Origin: Inia geoffrensis
Lineage: Eukaryota > Chordata > Mammalia > Artiodactyla > Iniidae
NCBI GenBank assembly: GCA_036417435.1
Contig: CM070899.1
Span: forward strand, 147,760,237-147,824,236
DNA: 64,000 bases
Direction of reading: 5' to 3'
Of this stretch, positions 1-9,550 are shown piece by piece. A model generated the notes under the pieces. The model was not told the origin of the DNA. It ran no database searches and saw only the letters and a list, made by a program, of their open reading frames with translations. Position 1 is the stretch's first letter; each line of letters opens with the position of its first letter. The translations under genes and the position numbers were made by a program.

Positions 1-491
1 GAAAGCCCAGCACTTGGCTTGGACCCTCACTTCTCAGGGGGGATCTCCATAATTGTGATACCCATGCCATTTGTGAGTCATCCCATGGGGGCGTGGTAGG
101 CTCTGACTGGGTGACATCTCTGCTACTCCTGCCTGTCTTGATGTGATATTTTCTTTATGTCCTTAGTTGTAGAAAATCTGTTCTGCTGGTCGTCAGCTCA
201 TTCTCAGACAGATTTGCTCATATGTAGTTATAGTTTTGGTGTGTCTGTGGGAGGACGTAAGCTCAGGATCTTCCTACTCTACCATTTTGATCTGAACCTT
301 CTTGTTTTGTGTTGCCTGAATTTCAGTGGTGGGACATGCAAAGTTCTTCTCAATGGCCAAGCCAAGCAGGCTCTTTCCTGCTTCCATTTCTCAGTTTCTC
401 AAAGAGATCCAGGATAAGATTTGGCAGGGATAGATGAGATAGGTATTCTGCAGAGGATGGGATAAGGTCAAAGGTGAGAAAACCTCCTTTA
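1..491. other. Unique sequence, nothing recognised
   Basis: No repeat family, RNA gene or convincing coding signal is seen. The ORFs that cross this stretch are under 90 codons and partly run into the neighbouring AT microsatellite, so they look like chance. Confidence 0.5.
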
Positions 492-518
492 ATATATATA
501 TATTTAAATATACATATA

Positions 519-565
<47 letters not shown>

Positions 566-590
566 ATTATGTGTATATGTATACAATTTA
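492..590. repeat. (AT)n microsatellite with degenerate flanks
   Basis: An uninterrupted AT run covers about 520-560. It is flanked by imperfect TA/CA/GT-rich sequence on both sides. It is probably polymorphic in length. Confidence 0.9.
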
Positions 591-604
591 TTCAATTCTA
601 CATG

Positions 605-700
605 CACTCCGTAATTTTAAAGTCACAGTCGCAAGGACAACAATCTCTTTAGTTAGAGCTTTGGTTGTCCTTGTGATTATGACTTAAAAATTATGGACTG
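605..700. repeat. Imperfect 33-bp inverted repeat (hairpin/MITE-like)
   Basis: Arm 609-641 is the reverse complement of arm 664-696 at 28 of 33 positions, with a 22-nt loop (642-663). Four of the five differences are transitions. Similarity continues weakly for a few bases outside each arm. This matches a small palindromic DNA-transposon relic. A small-RNA hairpin is possible but unsupported. I cannot name the family. Confidence 0.75.
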
Positions 701-796
701 GGTATAGGGTTGAATAAACTGTATAAAATATACAGCAATAGAGAAGTTTAGAACTGGAGGAATTCAGCTAATGCCTTTTTTTCTCCTCATGCTTAC

Positions 797-1009
797 TTTT
801 TTTTTTTTTTTTTTTTTGTGGTGCGCGGGCCTCTCACTGTTGTGGCCTCTCCCCGTTACGGAGCACAGGCTCTGGACGCGCAGGCTCAGCAGCCATGGCT
901 CACGGGCCCAGCCGCTCCATGGCATGTGGGATCTTCCCGGACCGGGGCACGAACCCGTGTCCCCTGCATCGGCAGGCGGACTCAACCACTGTGCCACCAG
1001 GGAAGCCCC
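797..1009 (-). mobile_element. CHR-type tRNA-derived SINE, full length
   Basis: Read on the minus strand, the element opens with the GGGGCTTCCCTGGTGGC-like head, continues through the GC-rich body and ends in a poly(A) seen here as T at 797-817. The 10-bp target-site duplication CATGCTTACT lies at 788-797 and 1009-1018. The head derives from a tRNA with an RNA polymerase III internal promoter. CHR SINEs are restricted to cetaceans, hippos and ruminants, and this long form is typical of cetaceans. ORFs crossing it are artefacts. Confidence 0.95.
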
Positions 1010-1018
1010 ATGCTTACT

Positions 1019-2743
1019 CTTTAAATAAATTTAGTTGTCCCATTGGAATGGACAAAAATCTGGCTTCTTGTCTTTTAGAAGTCAGCCTGTAATCAGCCTC
1101 GGCCTGCATCAGGGCGTCTCCAAGAGCGTTTCAGGACGTCTGTAATAAGCAGTGTCTGTGGTTGGTGGAGTCTGTCTCCCCCAGCCTAGGGACTGCCTCT
1201 TTGGTATACCGAGTCTCAGCATCACAGCCTCATTGCCCACCACCCACAGAAGCCTGGATTCCTAGGAAAGTGCACCCCATCAAGAACCAGAAAGAATTGC
1301 ACCTCTAAGTATGGCATTGGGGAATTGCCGGGAGGCTTATGCTTTCAGAGTCTGGGTCCTTCTTCCTGGCTAGCCAGAATTTATAAACAGGAAAGTCAAA
1401 GGCAGCACATAAACCTTGGTAATGCGGATCCACCCTCCTTGCCCTGATTTCCAGGTTGTCTTTTCCTTGCAAAAGGTTATTTATCTCTCTGAGCCACCTA
1501 GCCCTTTTGAATTATTAGTCTTATTCCTTTATTGCCCTGCTTCCTTCTTGCAAATATGCTCCTATACATCTTCACTGCGCAGGAAACTCTTTTGTATTTA
1601 CAGCTTCTCTCTGTTCCTCACCCCACCCCCTGGCCCAGTAACAGCCAAGGAGATAAATAAGACACATAATTCTTTTTGGCTATTATTTTTTTTTCTTACC
1701 CTGCACAGTAATATATATATAATAACAAGAAAACAAATCTTATTACTAAAGTAATTACAATAAATAAAAAATAACTGAGAGTAGAGCTTAAGAAAAGGGG
1801 CATGTCACGGGAGTGATTGCAACAGGATTTTAAAAATTTAATTTACTAGCGCCAGTCTCACTGTTCTGTTGATGCCTCGCATAGGAGATTGTGTCTAATT
1901 AGAGAGTGTTGTTACTGCTCTTTGAATACACCCTCCCCTATCTGACTTGTACCTTGGGTCTTTAAAGGGGAAATTTGGCTCAAGGAATTCCTCGAGAAAT
2001 TTCCTTGTTGGCAGCCCTATGTTGAGAACAGCAGCATTTTGCATGATAAGTTGTATAATTTTCTAAACTTGGGAACTGCAAAGAATTGCATGGCATCTTT
2101 CCCTCTGACTGTAGATAATCTCCCCCTTAATCACCCAAATAGATGGGTATTTACCCTGTCATCTGTGAATTTCTGAGTAGAGGTCACAGTGCCTCCCTTA
2201 GTAAAATGTGCTGGTGCTGACCAGTTCTTAGAGTGTAAATGTTTTTTTGTTGTCACCAATCTAATTTTATCTGAAAGCAATTTATGTCCCTTTGTTCTTG
2301 TATGGTCCAGAGTGGAAATGGGGAATAATTATTTTTCGTCATTAATTATGGCTATTATCTCATTTATGATAGCCATCTTTCCAAGTACTTTGGGCATTTG
2401 AATCACTTCTCTTCTTTAACCTAAGTCCTTGTATGGGCTGCACTTAGTATCTTTTAACTATAATGTAATTGTCACTGTTTGGTTTCCTTAGCCTTCTTCA
2501 AGTTACTCTTGGGTGTGGAAGGCAGATTAGGCACGGCATAATAGCTTTATCGTGCCTCTTAGCATCATTCTTCAACCTCAACGTCACAACAACAACAATC
2601 ACATTTATGAATCCATTATGTGTGCATGTGATCTTCTAACTTATTCTGGCTGATTGGTCTTAGTCATCCACACAGTTGAAATCCAGGAAAAATGAACAGT
2701 TTAAACACATAATATACCACCTCCTCTCTGAACCATCACTGCT
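1019..2743. other. Mostly unique sequence
   Basis: No clear repeat family was identified. A small hairpin sits at 2348-2376, with 11-nt arms that pair at 10 positions around a 7-nt loop. Short ORFs (112 and 70 codons) have no recognisable domain and no splice or promoter context. Confidence 0.45.
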
Positions 2744-2930
2744 ACCACCATCATCCCTATAAACACAGCCAACATCAATAATAAGAAGATGACAAATATA
2801 TTGCGCATTTAACATGTGTTTGACAATGCTAAACGTTTTACATGCATTATCTCTTTTAATCTTCACAGCAATCCTTTGTGATAAGTACTGCCAGTATGAC
2901 TTAATCATGACGAAACTAATATTTTAGGAG
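2744..2930 (-). mobile_element. MIR SINE, antisense
   Basis: The stretch reads as the reverse complement of the MIR core and 3' part: a 'trapped' ACATGCATTATCTCTTTTAA segment, then ATCTTCACAGCAATCC, then a degraded GACGAAACT segment. MIR is a tRNA-derived SINE of early mammals. Boundaries are approximate. Confidence 0.7.
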
Positions 2931-2995
2931 CAAAAGGGCATACAGAACACAGATAATAATTGAGTGAAGAGGGTGTAGAATCTAGGTTTCTGTAC

Positions 2996-2996
<1 letters not shown>

Positions 2997-3029
<33 letters not shown>
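2997..3029. repeat. (TG)n microsatellite
   Basis: About 15 uninterrupted TG dinucleotides, in otherwise unique sequence. Confidence 0.95.
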
Positions 3030-3871
3030 TTCTAGAACCTGCCTACTTACCACTACATGATACGTTAAATCAAAAGTTAAGAAATCCTATAACGTTAGCA
3101 TTGGAAAGGCTCTTGCATTTCAACAAATCTAGCCCTGCTCTCAATTTATAGAAGAGAAAAAAGATGCCTAGTCAGGTTCAGTAGGTTTTTAAATCCATAC
3201 AATTTTAGACCTGAGTTTACAGGCTAGGTTTAAAATTTCTCCCACTGAATGGCCATTTCATGCTAGGATAATGCATTTGCAACCTATGCGGACATTCATT
3301 AATAACCTTATGTGTAATCTTATGACATTTAGGCATGTAAAGCAAAGGTAAGTACTTTCTTAAGGCAGAGAACGCAAAGAGTTTTGCACAGAAAAGGACA
3401 AAATGCTACAACTCCCTCGGCCTGCCTAAGATGGCATCCCAGAAATGATGAGATAGTAAAGGGAGTTTAAAAAGGGGAAGCAGAAGTTTCTTAGAAGAAA
3501 AATGAAGGTTTTTTTCAGGCCAACATTTCCCAAACTGGGTCTGAAGGACACTAGCAGATAGGTGCTAATAGATGTTTCATAAAATAGGGTGTTATGGTTG
3601 GAAAACGTATTGCAAATTTCATGTAAAAAGATTTCTTTGTTGCAGAACCTACCAGTTCTATTGGAATATTAACATGCATGGAGACTATCCAGTGGGGGGT
3701 AAATTACATGGCATTTACTGAATTTATTCAAACAGGGTCAGTTTTGTTGATATATACCTAGACGACCTAGAGGAGTATTAGTTATCCCTCAGCTTGGGAA
3801 GTGTGGCTCCAGACTTTTAACTGAGATGCAGACATAAAATTAAGCTTATTCTTATTACTTATAAAGAAGTG
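3030..3871. other. Unique sequence, nothing recognised
   Basis: No repeat family, RNA gene or coding region could be supported here. Confidence 0.45.
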
Positions 3872-3958
3872 TATTAGTATAGTGGCTGAGAACATGCATT
3901 CTGGAGCTGGATTGCTTGGGCTTGCCACTTACTGGCTGTGTGATCTTGGACAAGGAAC
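3872..3958 (+). mobile_element. MIR SINE, 5' half (split)
   Basis: A good match to the MIR 5' and core part, including TTGCCACTTACTGGCTGTGT and TGATCTTGGACAAG. The MIR is interrupted at about 3959 by an LTR-like element and resumes at about 4402. Confidence 0.85.
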
Positions 3959-4401
3959 TTTCATAGGTTGGATTATGTGGGAAACGTATTCTGAGATGGA
4001 GATTTGCTACAGGAGGTTTATTGTAGCATGTTCTTGTGAATAACACCTGTGAGGGAACAGGGGTAGCTGGATCAGGACTAGGGTAGAGTTGAATTGTGAT
4101 GCAGATATTACAGAAGCCTCAGATGGTGAATGGGAAACTCTACAGCTGGGGTAGCCTTTGAATATCCTGAGTTAAAGCAAGTGGACTGAGCCTTTCCTTT
4201 GTGTACCTGACTAATGACCAATCACTGAATGTGGGCTGCCTCTGAGGAGTGGGTGCAACCTTGGACAAAGAAGATCCCTTTGCCTGAGGACAATTCCTAG
4301 AGGAGGTGCTCAACCATGAACCAGTAGCCAACAGCAGCTGAGAAATGAGTTTTTCAGTCCTAGGGGGGTACTCTGAGGGACACACCACAGTATCCACTGT
4401 G
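3959..4401 (+). mobile_element. LTR-like insertion inside a MIR
   Basis: The 443 bp between the two MIR halves align end to end with the solo LTR at 56638-57079. Both open with a TAGGTTGG segment and share GCAGGAAGTTTA-like and ACCACAGTA segments near the start and end. The terminal TG and CA and the target duplication are no longer clear here, which suggests an older or more decayed copy. Assignment to a retroviral LTR rests on the second copy. The 85-codon antisense ORF within it is not credible. Confidence 0.6.
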
Positions 4402-4525
4402 CTTCACTTTTCTCGTCTGTAAAATGGGCAAAATAGTTGTACCTTCTTAATAAGATCATTTTGAGTTAAATGAGTTGTACAGTGTGCCTAATATTTACTA
4501 GGGCTAAACAAGTGTTAAAATAATT
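4402..4525 (+). mobile_element. MIR SINE, 3' half (split)
   Basis: The stretch resumes the MIR consensus with CGTCTGTAAAATGGGCAAAA and the following poorly conserved tail. With 3872-3958 it forms a single MIR. Confidence 0.8.
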
Positions 4526-5415
4526 AAGATAACAAATAATACTTAAGATACATACCAGTTTATCATGGAATTCATAGTTAGAGTTAAGTCCATGAAAACC
4601 AAAAGAAAAAAAGGAGAATATATTTTTTACTCCTAGTGAATTAAAAACAATTTTAGTCCCTCTATGTTATCATATATTCACACCAGTGGGCCTCTGTATA
4701 GCTTTCTTAGGTTGGGACAAAAAGGCATCTTCTGGTGTGTTCTTTCCCTAATAATGTAGGTCTCGGTGATGAGAGCAGTCTACTCCTTCAGAAGGCATTC
4801 CCTTGGATATTTCATGTATTAGGCAAACATCAAACAAAAACAAAAAAATTTAAACCAGACCAAGAAGTGAGTTGAATAGAGATTACTAGACATTGACTAG
4901 TACCTATGAAGCTGATTGTGGTGTTGACTTGATCTAAAAGGAACTGTATCCATGGAAGAGATGGCCTATCCTAAAATGATGTCCAGAGATTTGATACTGG
5001 AGAAGCTGAGGTCTTTCTCTAAGTGCAGTGTTTAGTGAAAATGTCCAAAGCTTGGGCTGAACTTTCCAATGTCAGGGCAAAGAATTACAGTGTTTGAAGT
5101 CCTGATTAGGCTGGGCCTCCCTCCAGAAGGAGACTGCAGCACATTAAAGCCCATCATTTGTGGTAGTAATTCTGGAAATTCAGACAGCAAGACTCCCTTC
5201 AAGAGTAATCGAGGCCATTGAAGTCCATCTGATCTAATGTAGGGCAGACTTTTAAAAAAATGGAATATGACATCTAGCTATTAATCTAGCCATCTTGACA
5301 GTGAATTATTGGGTGTTCTAACTCAGTGGTTTTGGCCAGTGAGAGACTTAGCATATGATGCATTTAATATAATGGATATTCTCCTTGGGTAGGGCATTTA
5401 AAGGTGATTAATGGC

Positions 5416-5418
<3 letters not shown>
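4526..5418. other. Unique sequence, nothing recognised
   Basis: AT-rich, with no identified repeat or gene. Confidence 0.45.
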
Positions 5419-5468
<50 letters not shown>

Positions 5469-5543
5469 GGAAGAGTTCAGAATTATTGGTTCAACCATTT
5501 AAAGTCATTGAATAGCATAAAATAGCATATATATATCCACACA

Positions 5544-5577
<34 letters not shown>

Positions 5578-5613
5578 ATATCTGGAAAAGTATTCAGAAT
5601 TACTTGGTTTAAC
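5419..5613. repeat. Duplicated unit: (TA)n plus about 34 bp, twice
   Basis: A TA run (5419-5466) is followed by a segment starting TATCTGGAAGAGTTCAGAAT at 5464. About 115 bp later a second TA/TG run (about 5543-5580) is followed by a diverged copy of the same segment (5579-5613). A 16-bp word, TTCCATTCTACTGATA, then recurs at 5620-5635 and 5725-5740. These look like old local tandem duplications seeded by the dinucleotide repeat. Confidence 0.8.
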
Positions 5614-5819
5614 CCAGGATTCCATTCTACTGATAAAAAAAAATAAGTTTGGAGATTTTATGTTACTTATAAAAGTTTACCCAGTTCTCCAGCATAGATA
5701 AGATCAAGTCAAAAGACAGTTGACTTCCATTCTACTGATATTTCCATGAATGTAATTTCTCTCCGACAAACATCTTATTCCTAATGGATTAATTCACAGA
5801 GGAGGATAGTGTGAATTAT
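5614..5819. other. Unique sequence with a repeated 16-bp word
   Basis: It contains the two TTCCATTCTACTGATA copies described in the preceding entry. Nothing else was recognised. Confidence 0.5.
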
Positions 5820-7470
5820 AGATGAATATATTTCTGTGACTTAATCATTCAACCATGGAATATTAAGGAACTTAGCACTTAGTCCAGCTTCCCATCTCGT
5901 GTTTGATATTCCTTTACGGCCTTCCTGTCACGTCGCCAAACATTCTGTGCTTTAGCAGGTCTGTGGTGTATGAACTTATGTTATCTCCTGGGAATTTATT
6001 TCACTGCTATATTCCTTTAGCAAGTCATCTCTTGAACCATGCTAAAATATCTCTCCTTGAAACTTCTGTCCTCGATACCATGTAGAATAAGCTGAATCAA
6101 TCCTCTTCAGACCGTTACCTAATTGAAAACTGCCCTCACCTCACCCCCATGAGGCTTCCTTTCTCCAGGGTAAGCATCTTTAGTTCCTTCTAGTTCTCCT
6201 GTGATGTGTGTTTTTATTCTTCCACTATCCGGATTACCTCACTCATTAATTCACTGAAAGTTTATTGAACATCTGGTAAACCTGTGATATAACAGTGAGC
6301 AGAGTAAACTGTTCATGGTGTAGAGGTGGAAAAAGACAATTAAGCACAGTATAATTCAGTGTTAGAAGTGATCTGATAGTTGTTAGCTGTAGGGATCCTC
6401 AGAGGAAGGGTGCGTAACTTAATCTCGGGGTCAGGGACAACTTCCTTTGGCATCTACATTGAGAGCTGAAGGAAGAGTTAGCCAGGAGCAAAGCATGTGT
6501 GGCACCGTAGAGGTAGGAGGGTGTGAGAGCTTTCTATAGGATTGCAGTCTAGGAATATTTAGGTCTCTATTACAGTGGGATTCCCAGATAACCACCATTA
6601 TCATTCTCAAAACCCAACCGCTATTAAAGAAGTCTGAAGCATGACGTCTTAAGGTCTTTTGATGGCAAAGTCATATTGCTAAGTCATATTGCTAACTCAT
6701 TTTCAACTTAGTGTCAAGTAGAGTCTCCAACACCTTTTTTATACTAATTGCCGTTAGCATGAATGTTTCCAGCTACAACACTGTGTAGTGGATCTGGATG
6801 GACCAAGTGCTTGAACTCACACTTATTCCAGTTTCATCTGATTAGATTCCATTCTTACGAAACCACTTTGGATCTTGAATCTGCCATCCATTTCATTTGC
6901 CTCTGTTCTAATTCACATGGAGTCTTCAGTGCTGACAAGAATTTCTTTTATCTTTTTAGCAGCTATTGATAACATTTGTTGAACTTGAGTGAATACATAT
7001 CACCCAAAACATAGATCCATTTAGTTATGATCATTCAACCACATTCTAATCTATTTGAGTGCTGCCATTGAACCTATCTTTCTTTATATAACATGCAAGG
7101 GTATCTTGAGAGACGCTTGCAAATTACTCACTGAAGGCCTCTTAGACTCTGTCTCCTTACCTAATAACCTGTCAGAGTGTGAAATGAAGTTGGGCTGGCA
7201 CAGCTGGAATAATTTCCTAAGTTGTTCTTGGCGATAGGCTCTGGTTTCTATGATTTCTGCTTCCTTTTCTGGGCAGCCCCAAACTTCCCTGTTAATGTGT
7301 CCCAAAAGTTTGCTGAAGGTCAGTGTCAGGCTCGCTGACTTCATCTGCCATTTTCTCCTTTTCACAAACGGAAGGGCACTTGTCCATGTTCGGTTTTGTT
7401 CAGAATTCTCCATAGATCACTGCCATTGTCTCAGGCTAAAGGTGGGCTCAGCCAGAGCCTTTGAAAAGTG
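5820..7470 (-). pseudogene. L3/CR1-type LINE reverse-transcriptase relic
   Basis: Read on the minus strand this is a decayed CR1/L3 LINE. Around 7090-7150 it retains a degenerate form of the RT motif-A region (an AFDKVSHDIL-like stretch with a stop inside). Further 3' it passes through the segment that normally encodes GSVLGPVLFNIFINDL, and it ends in the 3' part near 5820. The reading frame is broken throughout, as expected for an element inactive since early mammals. It is interrupted at about 6240-6590 by another old repeat and holds a 13-bp tandem duplication (AAGTCATATTGCT at 6668-6680 and 6681-6693). Short ORFs on both strands here are remnants or shadows. Confidence 0.7.
6240..6590 (+). 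mobile_element. Ancient LINE-like insertion (L2-like, uncertain)
   Basis: The segment starts with TTTATTGAACATCTGGTAAA and continues with an ACAGTGAGCAGAGTAAAC region and a GAAGGAAGAGTTAGCCAGGA region. This order is common in old mammalian interspersed repeats. I am confident that it is a repeat but not of the family name. It splits the L3/CR1 relic. Confidence 0.45.
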
Positions 7471-7762
7471 AAGAGGAGACCTCAGCTCCTCTTGACTTAG
7501 GCTAACTCAAACTTAGAGGCATCTCTAGGTACTGCAGTTATTTGTTTTCCCTGTCCCCAGAACAGACCATGCACTGTGCTTATCAGGATGACTATTTAGT
7601 CTAAGGGCATGAGAACTGCAATTCTTTTGACCTTAGGTCACTGAACTGAATGATACACATGGGTCAAAAGCATTGTGGCTTCAGGTATTTTAATCTAGAA
7701 AATTCTTTATTTTACTTCTATTGACTTAATGCTCTTTAGTACCAATAGAGCTCCTTCTTGGT
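7471..7762. other. Unique sequence, nothing recognised
   Basis: No feature could be supported. Confidence 0.45.
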
Positions 7763-7890
7763 TACGATTAGATCATAGACTGTAAAGATTGTCTGAACAT
7801 TTTTTGGTGTGTGACACGTTATAAAATATATGTCCTGCATATCTTAGGCCCTTTTTAATATGAAAATGTTGACCACATGTGGTAAGCTTG
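7763..7890. repeat. Unnamed diverged direct repeat, copy A
   Basis: It shares the order GATTAGATCATAGACTGTAAAG, then TGAACATTTTTT, then GACACGTTAT, then TGCATATCTTAGGC, then TTTTTAATAT with copy C at 9433-9550. Its first 40 bp match copy B at 8886-8930. Similarity is patchy, so this is an old duplication or an old interspersed repeat that I cannot name. Confidence 0.6.
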
Positions 7891-8028
7891 AGGGAGGTAA
7901 ACAGCAAAATTCCAGACCATTAATATAACTCGGGAAGCAACTTAAAATCAATGATTAAAGTCATCGTGTGAGAGACTTTTTCTACTAAAAGTGTTTCCTA
8001 CTCCAGTTAAAATTCTGGTAATTTATAT

Positions 8029-8172
8029 CAGTGATTTAAAAATGTGGTTGATCATCAGAATGCCTTGAGGAGCTTTCTAAAAGCACAGAGTCCAGGGTCA
8101 CCTCTTTAGAGTTTCTGATTTCTGATTCAGGAAGCATAGGTGGGGCCTAGGAGTTTGTGTTTTTAATAAATT
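8029..8172 (+). mobile_element. MER5A (hAT-Charlie MITE)
   Basis: The order follows the MER5A consensus: CAGTGATTTAAAAATGTGG start, ATCAGAATGCCTTGAGGAGC, TTTCTGATTCAGGAAG, GGTGGGGCCTAGGAGTTTGT. It is a short non-autonomous DNA transposon mobilised by Charlie transposase in early eutherians. Confidence 0.85.
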
Positions 8173-8275
8173 ACATAATTCTGAAAATAGGTCAGTAGTA
8201 TGCTACTTGTCTATATAACCTTTGTGACGGTCTCATACTATCAGAGGATTATGGAGAGAGGTTATGAGTATGGGC

Positions 8276-8278
<3 letters not shown>

Positions 8279-8349
<71 letters not shown>
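8279..8349. repeat. Compound (GT)n(GA)n microsatellite
   Basis: About 15 GT units (8279-8308) run directly into about 20 GA units (8309-8349). The translated Leu-Ser, His-Thr and Arg-Glu strings seen here in several frames are artefacts of the repeat. Confidence 0.98.
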
Positions 8350-8352
<3 letters not shown>

Positions 8353-8855
8353 GAAACATAAAAATAATACATATGATGAGAAGTCACCAATAGAGACAGG
8401 AAGAAGCCATCTCCATGTGAGAGGCAGCAAACATTTTTTTCAAAGCATCCACTAGAGGTGAATTTGACCATATCTCTAGTATCCAGTAGAACATATGTAG
8501 CAGAACACATGTAGTAGAAAATAGGAGCCAATATAGAAATAAAGCTAAGACTTTGTGCTTAGAGCTTGAACATTGAAGATTTGTAAACAGAAAGACTGAG
8601 AAATCTCTGAAGTTAATGTCAAAGACCTCATATAAGGGAATATCAGTTTTGCCACAGGTGGGTGGGGGACAAATCAGCATGGGGTCCAAAAACGTTCAGT
8701 GGACAATCTAGGGCCAACGTCAGCTTCACCAAGGAAGGGGATTCTGAGAGATCCAGGACAAAGAAAAAAAAATATCCTTAACCAGATCTGTCAAAGGATT
8801 TTACTTATTCCTTTGGAAAACTGTCTGGAAGTCATCTTAATCAGAGAACTATATC

Positions 8856-8857
<2 letters not shown>
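8350..8857. other. Unique sequence, nothing recognised
   Basis: The 101-codon minus-strand ORF at 8384-8689 has no recognisable domain. No repeat family was identified. Confidence 0.45.
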
Positions 8858-8888
<31 letters not shown>

Positions 8889-8930
8889 TAGATCATAGAT
8901 TGTAAAGGATGCATGAGCAGTTTTTTTTTT
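8858..8930. repeat. (GT)n followed by repeat copy B
   Basis: About 15 GT units at 8858-8887. The adjoining 8886-8930 carries ATTAGATCATAGATTGTAAA and GCATGAGCAGTTTTTT, a diverged copy of the unit at 7763. Confidence 0.7.
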
Positions 8931-9432
8931 AAATTTATATCATTACTTTTAAGGAATAGTAAATTATACAAAAATGAGAATGAAATAATGCTTACAAATT
9001 ATTTGCATCCCATATATATAGAACGCAATATAGAACACAAAATCAAAATTTATATCATGCCAAACATAAAGATTCTAAAATAATTTTGTTGAAATATAGA
9101 AGTAATTCATTTGTTAACAGAAGTCTTAATTTTTTTTGTTATTCAAACAGAAAGTCACAAAAATTATAATCCTCATCAGTGCACTCAGTCCCATGTAATT
9201 AATTTTTTTTTCATCTTGATCTTTTGCTAGCACTTTTATGAATTCATCAGTTTTCCATTAGAGTTCTGAAAATGCTTATTCATTCAGTTCAGCAGTATAG
9301 TCAGTTACCAGAAACCTGTGCTTGTCAGAGTCTTTTCCATGAATTCCTTGAAGATGAAACCTTTTTGTAGGAACATTTTTGCAAAAGCATCAGAGTACAC
9401 CCAGAATTGTCTGTAAATGACAAAAGACTTAA
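8931..9432. other. AT-rich sequence, nothing recognised
   Basis: No gene or named repeat could be supported. Confidence 0.45.
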
Positions 9433-9550
9433 AAATGACCACGGTTAAAGATGCCTGAGCATTTTTGATAGTGACATGTTATGAAAAATGTATCCTGTAT
9501 ATCTTAGGCAGTTTTTGGCTGTTATATATAAAATCAGCCATTTGCTTAAG
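9433..9550. repeat. Unnamed diverged direct repeat, copy C
   Basis: GGTTAAAGATGCCTGAGCAT, GTGACATGTTATGAAAAATG and CTGTATATCTTAGGCAGTTT follow the order of copy A at 7763-7890, including the downstream AAAATC...GCTTAAG part. Confidence 0.6.

Noticed and set aside
797..1009. tRNA gene in the CHR SINE
   Set aside because: A tRNA-like head with a B-box word is present, but there is no cloverleaf and the unit recurs as a SINE with poly(A) and target duplications.
764..1092. Four overlapping ORFs of 65-85 codons
   Set aside because: All lie in or across an antisense CHR SINE. The same peptides recur at 47.0, 51.7, 55.4 and 63.1 kb wherever the SINE occurs.
5419..5580. CRISPR-like alternation of repeats and spacers
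   Set aside because: Only two diverged copies next to dinucleotide tracts, and the genome is mammalian.
8233..8531. ORFs with Leu-Ser, His-Thr or Arg-Glu repeats
   Set aside because: Translation of the GT-GA microsatellite in several frames.
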